Shown here: positions 34,731-45,772 of the stretch, piece after piece
How the letters are laid out: the number at the start of each line of letters is the position of its first letter
How positions within the stretch are numbered: position 1 is the stretch's first letter
NCBI GenBank assembly: GCA_023105745.1
Contig: JALGQZ010000013.1
Coordinates: forward strand, 1,399,501-1,463,500
DNA: 64,000 nt
Direction of reading: 5' to 3'
From: Austropuccinia psidii
Lineage: Eukaryota; Basidiomycota; Pucciniomycetes; Pucciniales; Sphaerophragmiaceae
The notes under the pieces: model-generated
The model's input: the letters and a program-made list of their open reading frames with translations, nothing else
Database searches by the model: none
Told to the model about the DNA's origin: nothing
Made by a program: the position numbers and the translations under genes

Positions 34731-37700
34731 TCAAACTTTGAGGTATTTTCCCCAGGATTGTCAGGGTACAAAGAGCAAAAATCCTTGATAGGGTCTGGTG
34801 AGTTGGTAAGGTTGGAAGCTGGTTCCCAAGCTGTTCTTTCTGGGTTTTCACTCAATCGTTTCCACTCTACAAGATACCATAATTCAGCTCTTTTGAGTTC
34901 TGAGTCCAGAACCTCTTTCTCCTCCACTAAGAACATTTGTGGTGTAAATTGATTTTAGTTTTTGATAGTTGATATCTTGACTGGTTATAATAAGGACACA
35001 TTGAAAACAGGGGAACTGAATTCCATTTTAAAGGAAACTTGAGTTGATATGCATGGCTTCCAATAAGCTTCATACCCTAAAAAGGTCCAAACCATCTTTC
35101 TGACATTTTCGTGGTTGGTCTTGTTGTCTTTATGTTCTTTGAAGATAGCCATACCTGGTCATCAAGTTGGGGATCAGGCTGATTTGTTCTATTTCTATCT
35201 AGATACTTCACAAACACCATTTTTGCTGACTATAACTCTTCTTTTAACAATTGCTGTACTGATTGCAGTTTTGTTGATAACTTTCCAGCAGGTGTGTCTT
35301 GAGAAATATGGATTGAGTCAAAGCTGAGATTTCTGCTATAAATGGTGAAGAAAGGTTGTTTTTTTGTGATTAATGTTCTGCATTATTATAAGCCAATTAA
35401 TCTAGAGGGAGCCAGATGGGCAATTCATCCTGATGATAACTGAAAAACATCAGAAGATAATATCCTAGAATCTGCTTTAACCTCTCTGTCTTTCCATCTG
35501 TTTCAGGGTGAAAAGAAGCTGGAAGAGCTTTTGTAATATTGAGCTTTGGACATAAATTGGTCCTTAATTATGAAACACATAGGTAACCTCTATCACTAAA
35601 AATACTTACTGGAAGGCCAGGTTTTGAAAATATATGACTGATAAAGATTAAAGCTAAGTCCAAGGTAGTTATTGTTGCATAGCTTGGTATGAGTTTTTCT
35701 GTTTTTCAAAATCTTTCCAGAAATACTAGGATTGAATCAAAGTTTTTGGAAGATAGAAATTGAGTTATAAATTAAATTGATAATCAATTACAATGACCAG
35801 ATGGAATTTGAAGAGGCTTGAGTAATCCAAACTTCTTATGGTGAATTTTCCTATTTCTTGAACACTGCTGACATGAGGACACATTGTCCTTGATGATTTG
35901 ATTCATGCCAGAAAAATGAACATCCCTCTTGATGAGTGAAGTATTTCCAATTTCATTGCATAATTTTTTTGAATAAATACTCTATCTTTCAATAATAAGA
36001 ACTTGGCTTGAGGTTCAAGAGAATAGTCTGTAGCTGATTCAACTCCTTGTAATTGCTTGAGTATTTACTTATAGTCTTTATCTTTTCACACTCCTTTCTG
36101 AATTTGTTCCATTAGGTCTGGGAAAACTTTAATCTTTATTGAGAAGAATCTTTATTCTTTAATTTCATCTTGCTCAAAATCTTGATGGAAATTTTGAGTA
36201 TTCTTGCTGATGAAGTCCATCCCCTTTCTAGGTACACGCCATCCTGATGTGACAAGGCGCCTGGAAATTGGCTAGCCATCCTGGGCAGTAAGTGATAGAG
36301 AAGTGAAATTAGAAAACATGAAATACTGAAGGGAAGAATAGTCTGTCAAGACATCAAAAGGATTGGAAAGAGAAAGAAGAAAAGCTCTCCAGTTCTTGAG
36401 AGCCCAGACTATGCCAAGGAGTTCCTTCTCACAAATGTCATGTTTGAGCTCAGCCAGCAGGATCTTGTGACTATCAAATTTAATTTAATTCTTTCCTGAG
36501 TATTTTTCCTCACTCAGTACAGCCCCGAAGTAATAATAAGAAGAATAAGTCTCTACAATAGCTGGTAGAGAAGGATTGAAATAGGAAACAAGAGGAGAAG
36601 TGGTAAGAGATTCTTTGAGTAAGTGAGTATGACTAAGAGCTTCATCATTGAATATACAAGGAGAATATTCTTTGAGAAGGAAAGTGATAGCAGTGATTTT
36701 TCTGGAGTCATTTTTAATTGAACTAGAATGAAAATTGGCAAAGCAAAGAAAAGATTTAATTGCCTTGATGTTCTTTGGGCTGAGGCAAATTGAGTATCTG
36801 TTGAGATTTTGAAGAATTCATCTTGAGGAAAACACTTGAAACAGAATAGCCTAGGTATTCTGTACCTGAGGCATGGAACACACACTTTGAAGCTTTAGAA
36901 AAAAAATTATTGTCCCTCAGTCTTTGGAGGACAGAGGCCACATGCTCAAACGTTTCCTCCTCAGAATCAGAAAATACCATAACATCATCTAAGTAGACTA
37001 CTAAAACATTATCCAAGAAATCGGAAAAGATATCATTCACAAGATTTTGGAATAAAGCAGGCACATTGGTAAGGCCAAATAGCATAACCAAATACTAATA
37101 ACTGCAATATTTGGCCCTAAAGGCAGCTAAGTGCTCAGTCCCCTCTATCATTCTCAGGAGATTATAGACACCACATAATAATATCTTGGAGAAGATGGTG
37201 GATCTGTTGAATATGGTAAGAAGTTGGTTCCTTGGAGGAACAGGATACCTGTTCTTCATAGTGAAAGAATTGATCTTGCAGTAGTAAACACAAAGGCAAA
37301 GGCCTCCATCTGTTTTCTTGACAAAAAGAACAGGATCTTGGCCTGATGACACCTTTCTCTAAATTATTTCAAATGTAGGCTTGTACGGTTCCTTAATCAT
37401 GATTTGATAAAGAGTAGATAGCACCAACTGGAGGTGGAGACCTCTCCAGTTTGATATGATGATCACAGGCCTGGTGTGGAGCAAGTTTCTCTGATTTTGA
37501 CTTGGAGAATACATCAAAGAAATGGTGATAAGAAGGAAGGACTAACTTAACCACATTTTCAATTTATTCTGGCTCTTCCTCCTCATCCCACTGCTCCTCC
37601 AGGGAGGCATAAAAGGATAAAGGAGGAAGGTCAATATCTATTTGAAAGAGATGAAGTGAAGATATAGCAGAATTTTATCCAACATCTTTTATTTCTTTGA

Positions 37701-38302
37701 AGACTTCATCTATTGATGAAAGTAACTACTGAGAAGGAATGAGGGGAGGAATACAGACAGAAGAAGGAAGGGAAGGTGTATTAAGCTCACCAACCAGAAA
37801 ATGTTGGCAGAAGAGGAAAAGTCATTATTAGTAGGAAGAATAATACCACTAGAATCATTATGAGTAGAATCATAGTTGATCAATCAATGTTTAAAATAAA
37901 TAATGGGATTAAAATGGTAAAGGAAATCATATCCCAATATCAAGTCTTCTTAGTAATATATGATAAAAAACTCACATTCAAAGCTTTGGAAAGAAGGCAA
38001 GTCAGCAACCCACTTAATTCAATAGGTGATGCAGAAGGAAGTGGATTAATTTTAATCCAAAATTAAAAGAGGAATATTTTCAGGGAACTCATAAATAGTC
38101 AAATAGTACTTGAGAACAAAAGTCTTTGCAATAAAGGAGTTTGTAGAACCAGAATCAATGAGAATACTATAAAAAGCATCAGAGAAAGGAGAGAAAACAA
38201 CAGATTTTCTAGATTTCCTGACACTGGTATTCAAAGTACACCATTGTTCTCTTGAAGGAAATAAGTGGGAACCATTGAACACATCATTATCCCCACTCCG
38301 GC
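34697..38302 (-). pseudogene. pol: pol of element E (heavily decayed)
   Basis: Minus strand. The protease active site reads IDSGSTNSF (near 38140-38160) in the run 38282-38052. Reverse transcriptase pieces occur at 37352-37095 (VPPRNQLLTIFN; LLCGVYNLLRM) and 37091-36756 (FGLTNVPALFQNLV; VVYLDDVMVFSDSEEE). RNase H and integrase are recognisable only as short DNA matches between about 36700 and 35100. The chromodomain run is 34936-34697 (SELKRAELWYLVEWKRL; ERTAWEPASNLTNSPD). Stops and frame changes are frequent. Order and spacing match D. Confidence 0.82.
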
Positions 38303-38309
38303 TTTTCCG
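38264..38309 (-). promoter_or_regulatory. Gag-pol junction of element E (decayed heptamer, hairpin kept)
   Basis: Reading 38309 downward, the heptamer is C GGA AAA, the first base changed from G. The gag stop codon is changed to GGA. The hairpin is kept: AGTGGGGA (38297-38290) pairs with TTCCCACT (38271-38264) around an 18-base loop. It is the third sequence variant of the same stem seen in B and D. Confidence 0.65.
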
Positions 38310-38515
38310 TGCTTGCTAGTTAACGCTGTTGATGACCCAGTCCTACTTTCAGGGCTCTTAAAGCATTTTCCAATTGGGTTCTTTCCACCACAATAATCAC
38401 ATAGGTCTTTAGTAATCCTCCTCTCCTTTTCAGAACCAATTAATTTTCTGTCTGTATTAAGTAGAGAAGCATGGGGCTTATCCTTAAAACCTTTAAAATT
38501 CTTCCCCTTCTTATT
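38303..38515 (-). pseudogene. gag: gag of element E, C-terminal piece
   Basis: Minus-strand run with LVTNKKGKNFKGFKDKPHASL-like basic tail sequence and the knuckle CDYCGGKNPIGKC, in which the histidine of CCHC is replaced by asparagine. It begins where element D was inserted (38515) and runs to the gag-pol junction. The rest of gag is at 48705-49273 and 52253-52737. Confidence 0.75.
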
Positions 38516-38621
38516 TGTCACAGCCAAGGAGGCAGGGGCATTACCAATCATATTCTACAATCATTACTTCATTGATACCCCTCAAAACCCAATCAGCAAG
38601 GAGGTTTCATTCAACAGTCTC

Positions 38622-38764
38622 CAAATACAGTTTTCAGACCTCAATACAGTTTCATACAGGCAAGACCCAAATACAGGATTCACCAAATACAGTCCTGTAA
38701 TCAATACAGGCACAAATACCTGTATTGACTGTATAACCTGTATTGGATTCACCAATACAAGATT
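38622..38764 (+). promoter_or_regulatory. AATACAG motif cluster in U3 of element D
   Basis: Five AATACAG and two CTGTATT heptamers in about 140 bases, plus near-matches such as CATACAGG and AATACAAG. Direct and inverted copies can pair: TCAATACAGG and CCTGTATTGA form a perfect 10-bp hairpin. The cluster lies 80-260 bases before the inferred start and is repeated in the 3' LTR (48070-48213). Element B has three copies in the same place. A transcription-factor site array is the simplest reading. Confidence 0.6.
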
Positions 38765-38880
38765 CAATCCCACATCCAACTTCTTCCAGCATACAGACAA
38801 GTATCTCAGCACTCAAACTCCAAGGCTGGTATTTCTCACATATACCAGCCCCTCTTCACCCACCTGGGGGTTTTTCCCCC

Positions 38881-38895
38881 AGTTAATTAAAATAT
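38881..38895 (+). promoter_or_regulatory. Inferred self-primer segment at transcript 5' end, element D
   Basis: AGTTAATTAAAATAT pairs at 14 of 15 positions with 39252-39266. It follows a T/C run and lies about 40 bases after ACATATACC, exactly as in element B. The base that differs from B (A for T at position 11) is matched by a change in the primer-binding site. Confidence 0.65.
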
Positions 38896-39251
38896 TGGAT
38901 TTATTATTTAATATTATTTTATTTCTCACTAAGAAATATTCTTTTATTATTTATTAAGTTACCCTTTGCCTTCCCTCACCTGTTCAGTAGAGTCCTGGTG
39001 GCCATATCCTTTATTAATCCTTTTCTCTCTTCTGAAAAGGTTGAAACAGTGATACAGGATTATTTTTGGTTGGCTCTTTATTATTGCTTTTGTTTTCCTC
39101 TCATATATTTTAACTCTTATTATTTTATGACTAGGAAATTATCATCTTATTTCATTCCTCTTATCATTTGAGTATTTCTTCTGAGCCCTCCATAAGTAAG
39201 TCTGTTCACTGAGTGCCAGGCCCTCTTCATTTTAGAAGAGCCCCTGTGACA

Positions 39252-39266
39252 TTATTTTAATTAACT
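39252..39266 (+). promoter_or_regulatory. Primer-binding site of element D (self-priming type)
   Basis: TTATTTTAATTAACT directly after the LTR. It is complementary to 38881-38895 apart from one end position and does not start with TGG. Its fifth base is T where B has A, matching the LTR change. Confidence 0.7.
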
Positions 39267-40007
39267 CATAATTGCTTCTTTCTCTTTCATTCATTTTATT
39301 CATTTCTCTCATTCTTCAATTATGATCTTTTCATGATTTTATGATTTTTATGATTTTTTATGATTTTTTCTCTCTCATCAATTTTCATCTCATTCATTTT
39401 ATTCAAATGAAAATTGATTCTCTTTCTCATTTCAAAAATTCTTTATCATTCTTATTTCTCTTTTTGTCTGAATTCAGGTTTTTATCAGGTTATTTGAGTG
39501 GAATTATTTGGGTTAATTGATTCATCATTCAGGGATTTATTGATTTGGGGTATTCAGTGATTTTGATTTTGAAATTTCTCAAGATTATTGATTGATTGAT
39601 TGATTCCTCAAGACATTGATTTCACCTCAAGATTTTGAATTGACTTTGATTGACTTGATTTGATTCTTCAAGATACCTGATTTATCCTCAAGATTTGATT
39701 TAATTGATTGATTTGAATTTGATTCCTCAAGAAAATTGAATTGACTTTTGAAGATATTGATTGAATTCCTCAAGACTTAATTGATTTTATTTTGAATTGA
39801 ATTGATTTACTTGATTTGACTTATTGATTGAAATTGATTATTCATAAGAATTTGACTTTGTCATATTCACTCTTCAAGATTTATTCATATTGATTCACTT
39901 CAAGACTATTGATTGATTTCTCAAGTTCATCAAGATTCTCATTTGATTGTTTTGGTAAAGCCTTATTTTATTCAAATTATCATCAAGTTTTTATTCATTC
40001 TTCTTTC
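39267..40007 (+). other. Non-coding leader of element D
   Basis: No gene. T-rich low-complexity DNA with repeated ATTGATTGATTGA, TCAAGA and TGATTTT phrases. The texture is kept in B and E leaders although the exact sequence is not, so it may matter for packaging or translation, or be simple slippage. Confidence 0.7.
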
Positions 40008-40010
40008 ATG

Positions 40011-41357
40011 ATGCCAGTTCAGCATATCCCACCAGCCAAGAATACAAGATCCCAGAGACATCAAGCTGTTCTCATTCCTACACCAAGGGCTCCTCTTGAC
40101 CGCACACCATCAGTTCATCAACTGAGTGCAAATTTGGACAGAGGACCACCAATGGAAGGAGCAGCATCCTCCAGAAGAGGAGGTGTGAAGTCTATAAGAT
40201 CAAGATCATTCTCTGGACTATTGGGTGGTTATCCTGGTGTTTCTCAAGGGCCTAGAAGTTGATTGGGGGAAGCTGAAGATGAGGAGGGGGAGGAGTCTGT
40301 GGAAGAGGAAGAATCTGAGGAGACTGAAGTGGCAGGTGCTCCTGAGGCTCCTGAGGCTCCAAATCTAGCCCTTTCTAATCAACCTTCTGTCTCTCAAGCT
40401 GAACCAAATTTCCTCAAGATGATGGAGCAAATGACTCAGTTTATGGGACAACTCACTCAAGCAGTTGCCCCAAGGGACACTTCAAAAGTCCCTGCATTCA
40501 AGACTCCATCAATGAATGCACCTGATTCTTTTGATGGTACTAAAGCTCATAAATTGAGAGGATTCATTCAATCCTGTCAATTAATCTTTCATAATGACCA
40601 AGCAAACTTCTTCTCTGACAGGAAGAAGGTGCTTTACTCAACTTCTTTTCTTACTGGTAGAGCTGGCAAATGGATTGAACCTTACCTCTCAAATATCTCC
40701 AATGAAGACCCATCTTATCTCCTCAATAACTGGCAGTTATTTGAAACCAAGTTGTTCACTCTGTTTGGTGATCCCAATGAAGTCAGAAAAGCTGAACAAG
40801 AGTTGGACAATTTGAGGATGAGGGAAAGTGGTAACGTTTCCTTGTACATAGCTGATTTCAGGAGTTTAATGTCAAGAATTGGAGACTGGGGGGAAAGGGC
40901 CTATATTCATGTGTATAGAAGAGGCTTGGCATCAAGATTGTTGGACCAATTGGCTTCTCACCCTGAAACTTTTGATAGTCTTCAAGAACTCATGGACATC
41001 ACCTTGGAATTGGATACCAGGTACCATGAGAGGCATAAGGAAAAGGGTAGTCATCAAGAGAAGAAGCCTCCAATCAGTGGATCCAACTCCTCCAAGCCCC
41101 CTCAAAGTTCATCAACAAAGAAGCCTTATCACAAGAAGAAGAAGAAGGGGAAGAATTTTCAAGTGTCCAAAGACAAGCCCCATGCTGCTCTCCTCAATAA
41201 GGACAACAAATTAGTTGGTTCTGAAAAGGAGAGGAGGATTAAAGAAGGCTTGTGCAATTATTGTGGTGGAAAGCACCCATTTGAAAAATGCTTCAAGAGG
41301 CCTGAAAATAGGCAAGGCTCATCAAAAGGCTTCCCTAGCAAGCAGGGAAAAGCCTGA
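40011..41357 (+). pseudogene. gag: gag of element D (one internal stop)
   Basis: ATG ATG at 40008/40011; I use 40011 by comparison with gag of element B. A TGA at 40260 breaks an otherwise open frame of 449 codons to TGA 41355. Residues 1-85 are basic and proline-rich, 86-110 acidic (EEGEESVEEEESEE). The gag core is about 165-345 (FDGTKAHKLRGFIQSC; FTLFGDPNEVRKAE; DSLQELMDITLELDTRYHE). A lysine-rich stretch follows, then the CCHC knuckle CNYCGGKHPFEKC (about 413-425). The N-terminal motif HIPPAKNTRSQ is shared with E. Only one inactivating change is visible, in line with its young age. Confidence 0.92.
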
Positions 41358-41390
41358 GTGGGAATCATGATGTGTTCAATGGTTCTCACT
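41345..41390 (+). promoter_or_regulatory. Candidate -1 frameshift signal at gag-pol junction, element D
   Basis: Heptamer G GGA AAA at 41345-41351 in gag phase, followed by GCC and the gag stop TGA (41355). Six bases after the heptamer GTGGGAA (41358-41364) pairs with TTCTCAC (41383-41389) around an 18-base loop; one more A-U pair extends it. The pol phase is -1 and open from the heptamer onward. A further weak pairing of loop TGTGTT (41371-41376) with AGCACA (41404-41409) would make a pseudoknot, which is speculative. Confidence 0.78.
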
Positions 41391-44300
41391 TATTTCCTTC
41401 AAGAGCACAATTGTGCACTCTGAATACTAGTGTCAAGAAATCTTTAAAATTTCTTATTTTTTCTTCAATCTCTGATATTTTTTATAGTATTCCCATTGAT
41501 TCTGGTGCCACAAACTCCTTTATTGCAAAGAATTTTGTTCTCAAGTACTCATTGACCATGTCAGAGCTCCCTGAAAAGATTCCTCTTTTCATTCTGGATT
41601 CCAGTGAATCCACTTCCTTGTTCATCACCCATTATATCAAGTGGGTTGTTGATTTACCTTCCTTTCCAAGCTTTGAATGGGATTGCTTTATCATAGATTC
41701 ACCCAAGGGAGAAGACCTAATATTGGGCTATGATTTTCTTTACCATTTCAATCCCATTATTGATTGGAAAAATGGATTGATCAACTATGATTCTAGTCAT
41801 AAGGATTCTAGTGGTATTATTTCTTCTACTAGTAATGACCTATCCACTTCTGTCAACAGTGTTGCTCTGGTTGGTGAACTTAAGACACCTTCCCTTCCTC
41901 CTTCTGTCCATAACCCCTCCATTTTTCCCTCTCAGTCATTACCTCCATGAAGAGATGAAGTCTTCAAAGAGATAAAAGATGTTGGAGAAGATGTTGCTAT
42001 ATCTTCACTTCATCTCTTTTAAGGGGATATGGACCTTCCTCCTTTATCTTTTCATGCCTCCCTGGAGGAGCAGTGGGATGAGGAGGAAGAGCCAGAAGAG
42101 ATTGAAACTGTGCTGAAGGTAGTTCCTCCTGTTTATCACAAATATTTGGATGTATTCTCCAAAGTGAAAGCAGAGAAACTTCCTCCACACCGTGCCTGTG
42201 ATCATCATATTGAACTGGAGGGTCTTCTACCTCCAGTTGGTGTTATCTACTCTTTATCAAAGAATGAGTCAGAAACACTGCGGGCCTACATTTCAGAGAA
42301 TGTAGAGAAAGGTTTCATAAGACCAAGCTCCTCCTCAACAGGAGCACCTGTCCTTTTTGTTAAGAAAAAGGATGGTGGTCTTTGTTTGTGTGTTGACTAC
42401 CGCAAACTTAATGCTGTCACTAGGAAGAACAGGTATCCTGTTCCTCCAATGAATCAGCTTCTTACTGTCTTTAATGGTGCTACTATCTTCTCCAAGATAG
42501 ATCTGCGCGGTGCTTATAATCTCCTGAGAATTAAAGAGTGGGATGAGCATTTAACTGCCTTTAGAACCAAATATGGTAGTTATGAGTATTTGGTTATGCC
42601 ATTTGGCTTAACCAATGCTCCAGCTTCATTCCAAAATCTGGTGAATGATATCTTTGCAGATTATTTGGGTATTTTTGTTGTAGTGTACTTAGATGATATT
42701 ATGGTCTTCTCTAGCTCTTTGGATGAACATGTTAAACATGTGGCCTCTGTTCTCCAAAGACTGAGAGACAATAATTTGTTTGCTAAAGCCTCCAAGTGTG
42801 TGTTCCATGCCTCAAGTGTGGAATACTTGGGCTATGTTGTTTCAAGTGATGGCCTCAAGATGGATTCTTCAAAAGTTCAACAAATCCTCAATTGGCCTCA
42901 GCCCAAGAACATCAAGGCCCTCCAATCTTTTCTTGGCTTTGCCAACTTTTATCGTTGTTTCATTAAAAATTATTCCAAAAAGATCTCTGCTCTCACTTCC
43001 CTCCTTAAAAAAGATTCTCCCTTTATCTTCAATGAGGAAGCTCTTAGTCAGTTTCAAATACTCAAAGAAGCTTTCACCACTGCTCCTATTCTCTCTCATT
43101 TTAATCCTTCTCTACCAACTATTGTAGAGACTGATGCTTCTGATTATGCCTTGGGTGCTGTACTGAGTCAGGTGAATGACTCAGGAAAGCATCCCATTGC
43201 ATTTGATAGTTGCAAGCTCTTACCAGCTGAACTCAACTATGAAATTCATGACAAGGAACTCCTTGGCATAGTTTGGGCTCTCAAGCGCTGGAGGGCTTTT
43301 CTCCTTTCTCTTTCTGATTCATTTGAGGTCTTGACAGACCATTGTTCCCTTCAGTATTTTATGTCCTCTAAAGTCCTTACTCGTCGTCAAGCCTTTTGGG
43401 CTGAATTTCTATCCGAATTCCATTTTATCATCACTTACCGCCCAGGCAGGCTGGCCACTTTACCAGATGCCTTGTCACATCGGGACGACGTGTACCCAGA
43501 GAGGGGGGTGGATTTCATCAGCAAGAATCCTCAAAATTTTCATCAAGTTCTCAAGCAAAATGAAATTCAAGAGTCAAGATTCTTTTCAATAAAAGCTGAT
43601 ATTTTTTCAGATGTAGTTGATCAGATTCAAAGACAAGTATGGCAAGACAAAGATTATAAGGAAATCCTGAAGAAATTAGCAAGAGGAGAATCAGTCCCAG
43701 ACTATTCTCTTGAATGTCAAGAAAAATTATTATTGTTCAAAGATAGAGTAGTCATTCCAAGCAATCATGAAATTCAATTGGACATTCTTCAAAAGCGTCA
43801 TGACTCACCATTGGCTGGCCATCCTGGCCAGGAGAAGACCCTCAAGCTCATCAAGAGGGATTTTTATTGGGCTGGCATGAATCAAACCATCAAGGACTAT
43901 GTGTCCTCATGTCACCAATGTTCAAGAAACAAGAACATCCACCATAAGAAGTTTGGATTACTCAAGCCTCTTCAAATTCCATCTGGTCCTTGGAATTCTT
44001 TATCAATGGACTTTATCACTCAATTGCCCTTGTCAAGCAACTTTGATTCAATTTTAGTAGTTGTAGACAGATTTTCAAAAATGGCAATATTTATTCCAAC
44101 TTATTCAACAATCACTGCTTTGGAATTAGCTCAAATATTCATTAATCATGTCTTTTCCAAACATGGTCTTCCAATCAGTATTGTTAGTGATAGAGGTTCA
44201 TTATTTGTTTCATCATTTTGGACTCAATTGTGTCAGCAGCTCAAGATATCAAGAGATCTTTCAACTGCCTTTCACCCTGAAACAGATGGACAGACAGAGA

Positions 44301-45073
44301 GGTTAAATCAGATTCTAGAACAGTATCTTTGGATGTATTTCAGCTACCATCAAGATGACTGGCACACCTGGCTCCCTCTGGCTGAATTTGCCTATAATAA
44401 TGCAGAACATTCATCAACAAAACAGTCTCCATTTTTCACTATTTATGGAAGAAATCCCAGCTTGGATTCAATTCATATTTCTCAAGATACACCTGCTGGA
44501 AAGTTATCATCAAAACTCCAATCAGTACAGAAAGTTGTCAAAGAAGAATTAGAGTCAGCAATAAAGCGTTTTAAGAAGTATGCAGATAAAAATAGAGCAA
44601 TTCCGCCTGATTTCCAACCTGGGGACAAAGTATGGCTAGCTGCCAAGAACATCAAGACAACAAGACCCACCAAAAAGCTTTCAGAAAGATGGTTGGGACC
44701 CTTTGAAGTTCTCAAGAAGATTGGCAGCCATGCATATCACCTCAAGTTGCCTCAACAATGGAACTCAGTTCACCCTGTTTTCCATGTGTCCTTGTTAGAA
44801 CCAGTGAAGCAATGAACTATCCCAAATAGACACCAATTGCCACCACCTCCAGTAATAGTGGAAGAGCAAGAAGAATGGGAAGTGGCTCAGGTTCTGGACT
44901 CAAAACTCAAGAGAGGTTCATTATGGTATTTAGTGGAGTGGAAAGGATTCAATGAAGACCCAGAAAGAACAACTTGGGAACCAGCTTCCAACCTTACCAA
45001 CTCCCCAGACCTTGTCAAGGATTTTTACACTTTGTATCCAGACAAGCCTGGCCCAAATGCCTCAAGAGTTTGA
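41358..45073 (+). pseudogene. pol: pol of element D: protease, RT, RNase H, integrase, chromodomain
   Basis: In the -1 phase relative to gag, with no ATG required if frameshifting is used. The protease active site IDSGATNSF is near 41500. Stops at 41948, 42018 and 44813 interrupt the frame; 42029-44815 is open for 928 codons. Within that block: reverse transcriptase with MPFGLTNAPASFQ and VVYLDDIMVFS (near residues 187 and 218), RNase H starting ETDASDYALGAVLSQ (near 367), the H2C2 integrase finger (about 590-635), and catalytic D, D and E in SMDFITQLPL, VSDRGSLF and DGQTERLNQILEQ. After the last stop 44837-45073 encodes the chromodomain (LWYLVEWKGFNEDPERTTWE). All catalytic residues I can check are intact. 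Confidence 0.94.
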
Positions 45074-45772
45074 TTTATTGTGCTTGGTGGGGATTGGAGT
45101 TTATGAAAGTAAGCTCCTCTCCTGGCATGCACCTTTAAGGGGGTATTCTACCCAAAATTTGTTGTAAGCATCACCTTGGCCACTTTGTGAGCACTTCTCA
45201 ATTCTTTGGACAGGTTCAGAAGGCCTTGCAACATCATACCCTCAAGATTTGGACCTTTCATCAAGATATGGCCCAATCTTTCTCTTATTTTCTTTTCTTT
45301 CTTTAATCATGCCATAAATTATCTTTCAAGACATTCATTACCACAATTCATGTTATGGCATAATTTCTTTTTCATTTATGGTGCTTGGTGGGGAGTGGAA
45401 GTTATGAAAGTAAGTTCCATCTCCTGGTATGCATCCCTGAGGGGTCTACTTCTTGTAAAACATTACCTTGGCCACGCTGTGAGCATCAAATGCTTGATTT
45501 TATCTTTCAAAACATTTTGGCCAAAATCAAGAAACTCACCACAAGAAGGACAACCCTCAGGCATTTCTTATTTCTTTCTTTACTCTCTTTTTCTCTCAAT
45601 TGTTTTTCATTTTTATTTTTTATTTTCATTTATTTTTCTTGTATGATTTATTTTTCATTTCTTGTTTCAAAAGCAGCAATCATCACTCCCATATCTTGTT
45701 TGGGGAGTCAATTTATTTAATAATCAAGAGCAAACACTAGTAATGGTAAAGACCAGCTACAGATAATCCTAA
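45074..45772 (+). other. 3' non-coding region of element D, with two related modules
   Basis: Two diverged copies of the family module at 45079-45196 and 45379-45486, about 300 bases apart. Both carry GAAAGTAAGYTCC and CTCCTGGYATGCA, then CACCTTGGCCAC. A T-rich tail follows (45540-45690) in which the frames are chance. No sense-strand gene. Confidence 0.75.

Larger units (their letters stand above)
38516..39251 (+). repeat. 5' LTR of element D
   Basis: 736 bp. U3 holds a cluster of AATACAG and CTGTATT motifs (38622-38764), then a TATA-like ACATATACC (38838-38846) and the inferred transcript start at 38881. It lacks the GCGCA block that lengthens the LTR of element B. Gives direct repeats with 47964-48699. 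Confidence 0.96.

Noticed and set aside
38516..38700. Frames in the LTRs of D repeated at 47888-48260
   Set aside because: Identical in both LTRs because the LTRs are direct repeats; non-coding U3 sequence.
45385..45720. 111-codon plus-strand frame after pol of D
   Set aside because: Leucine/phenylalanine-rich translation of a T-rich 3' non-coding tail; absent in B.
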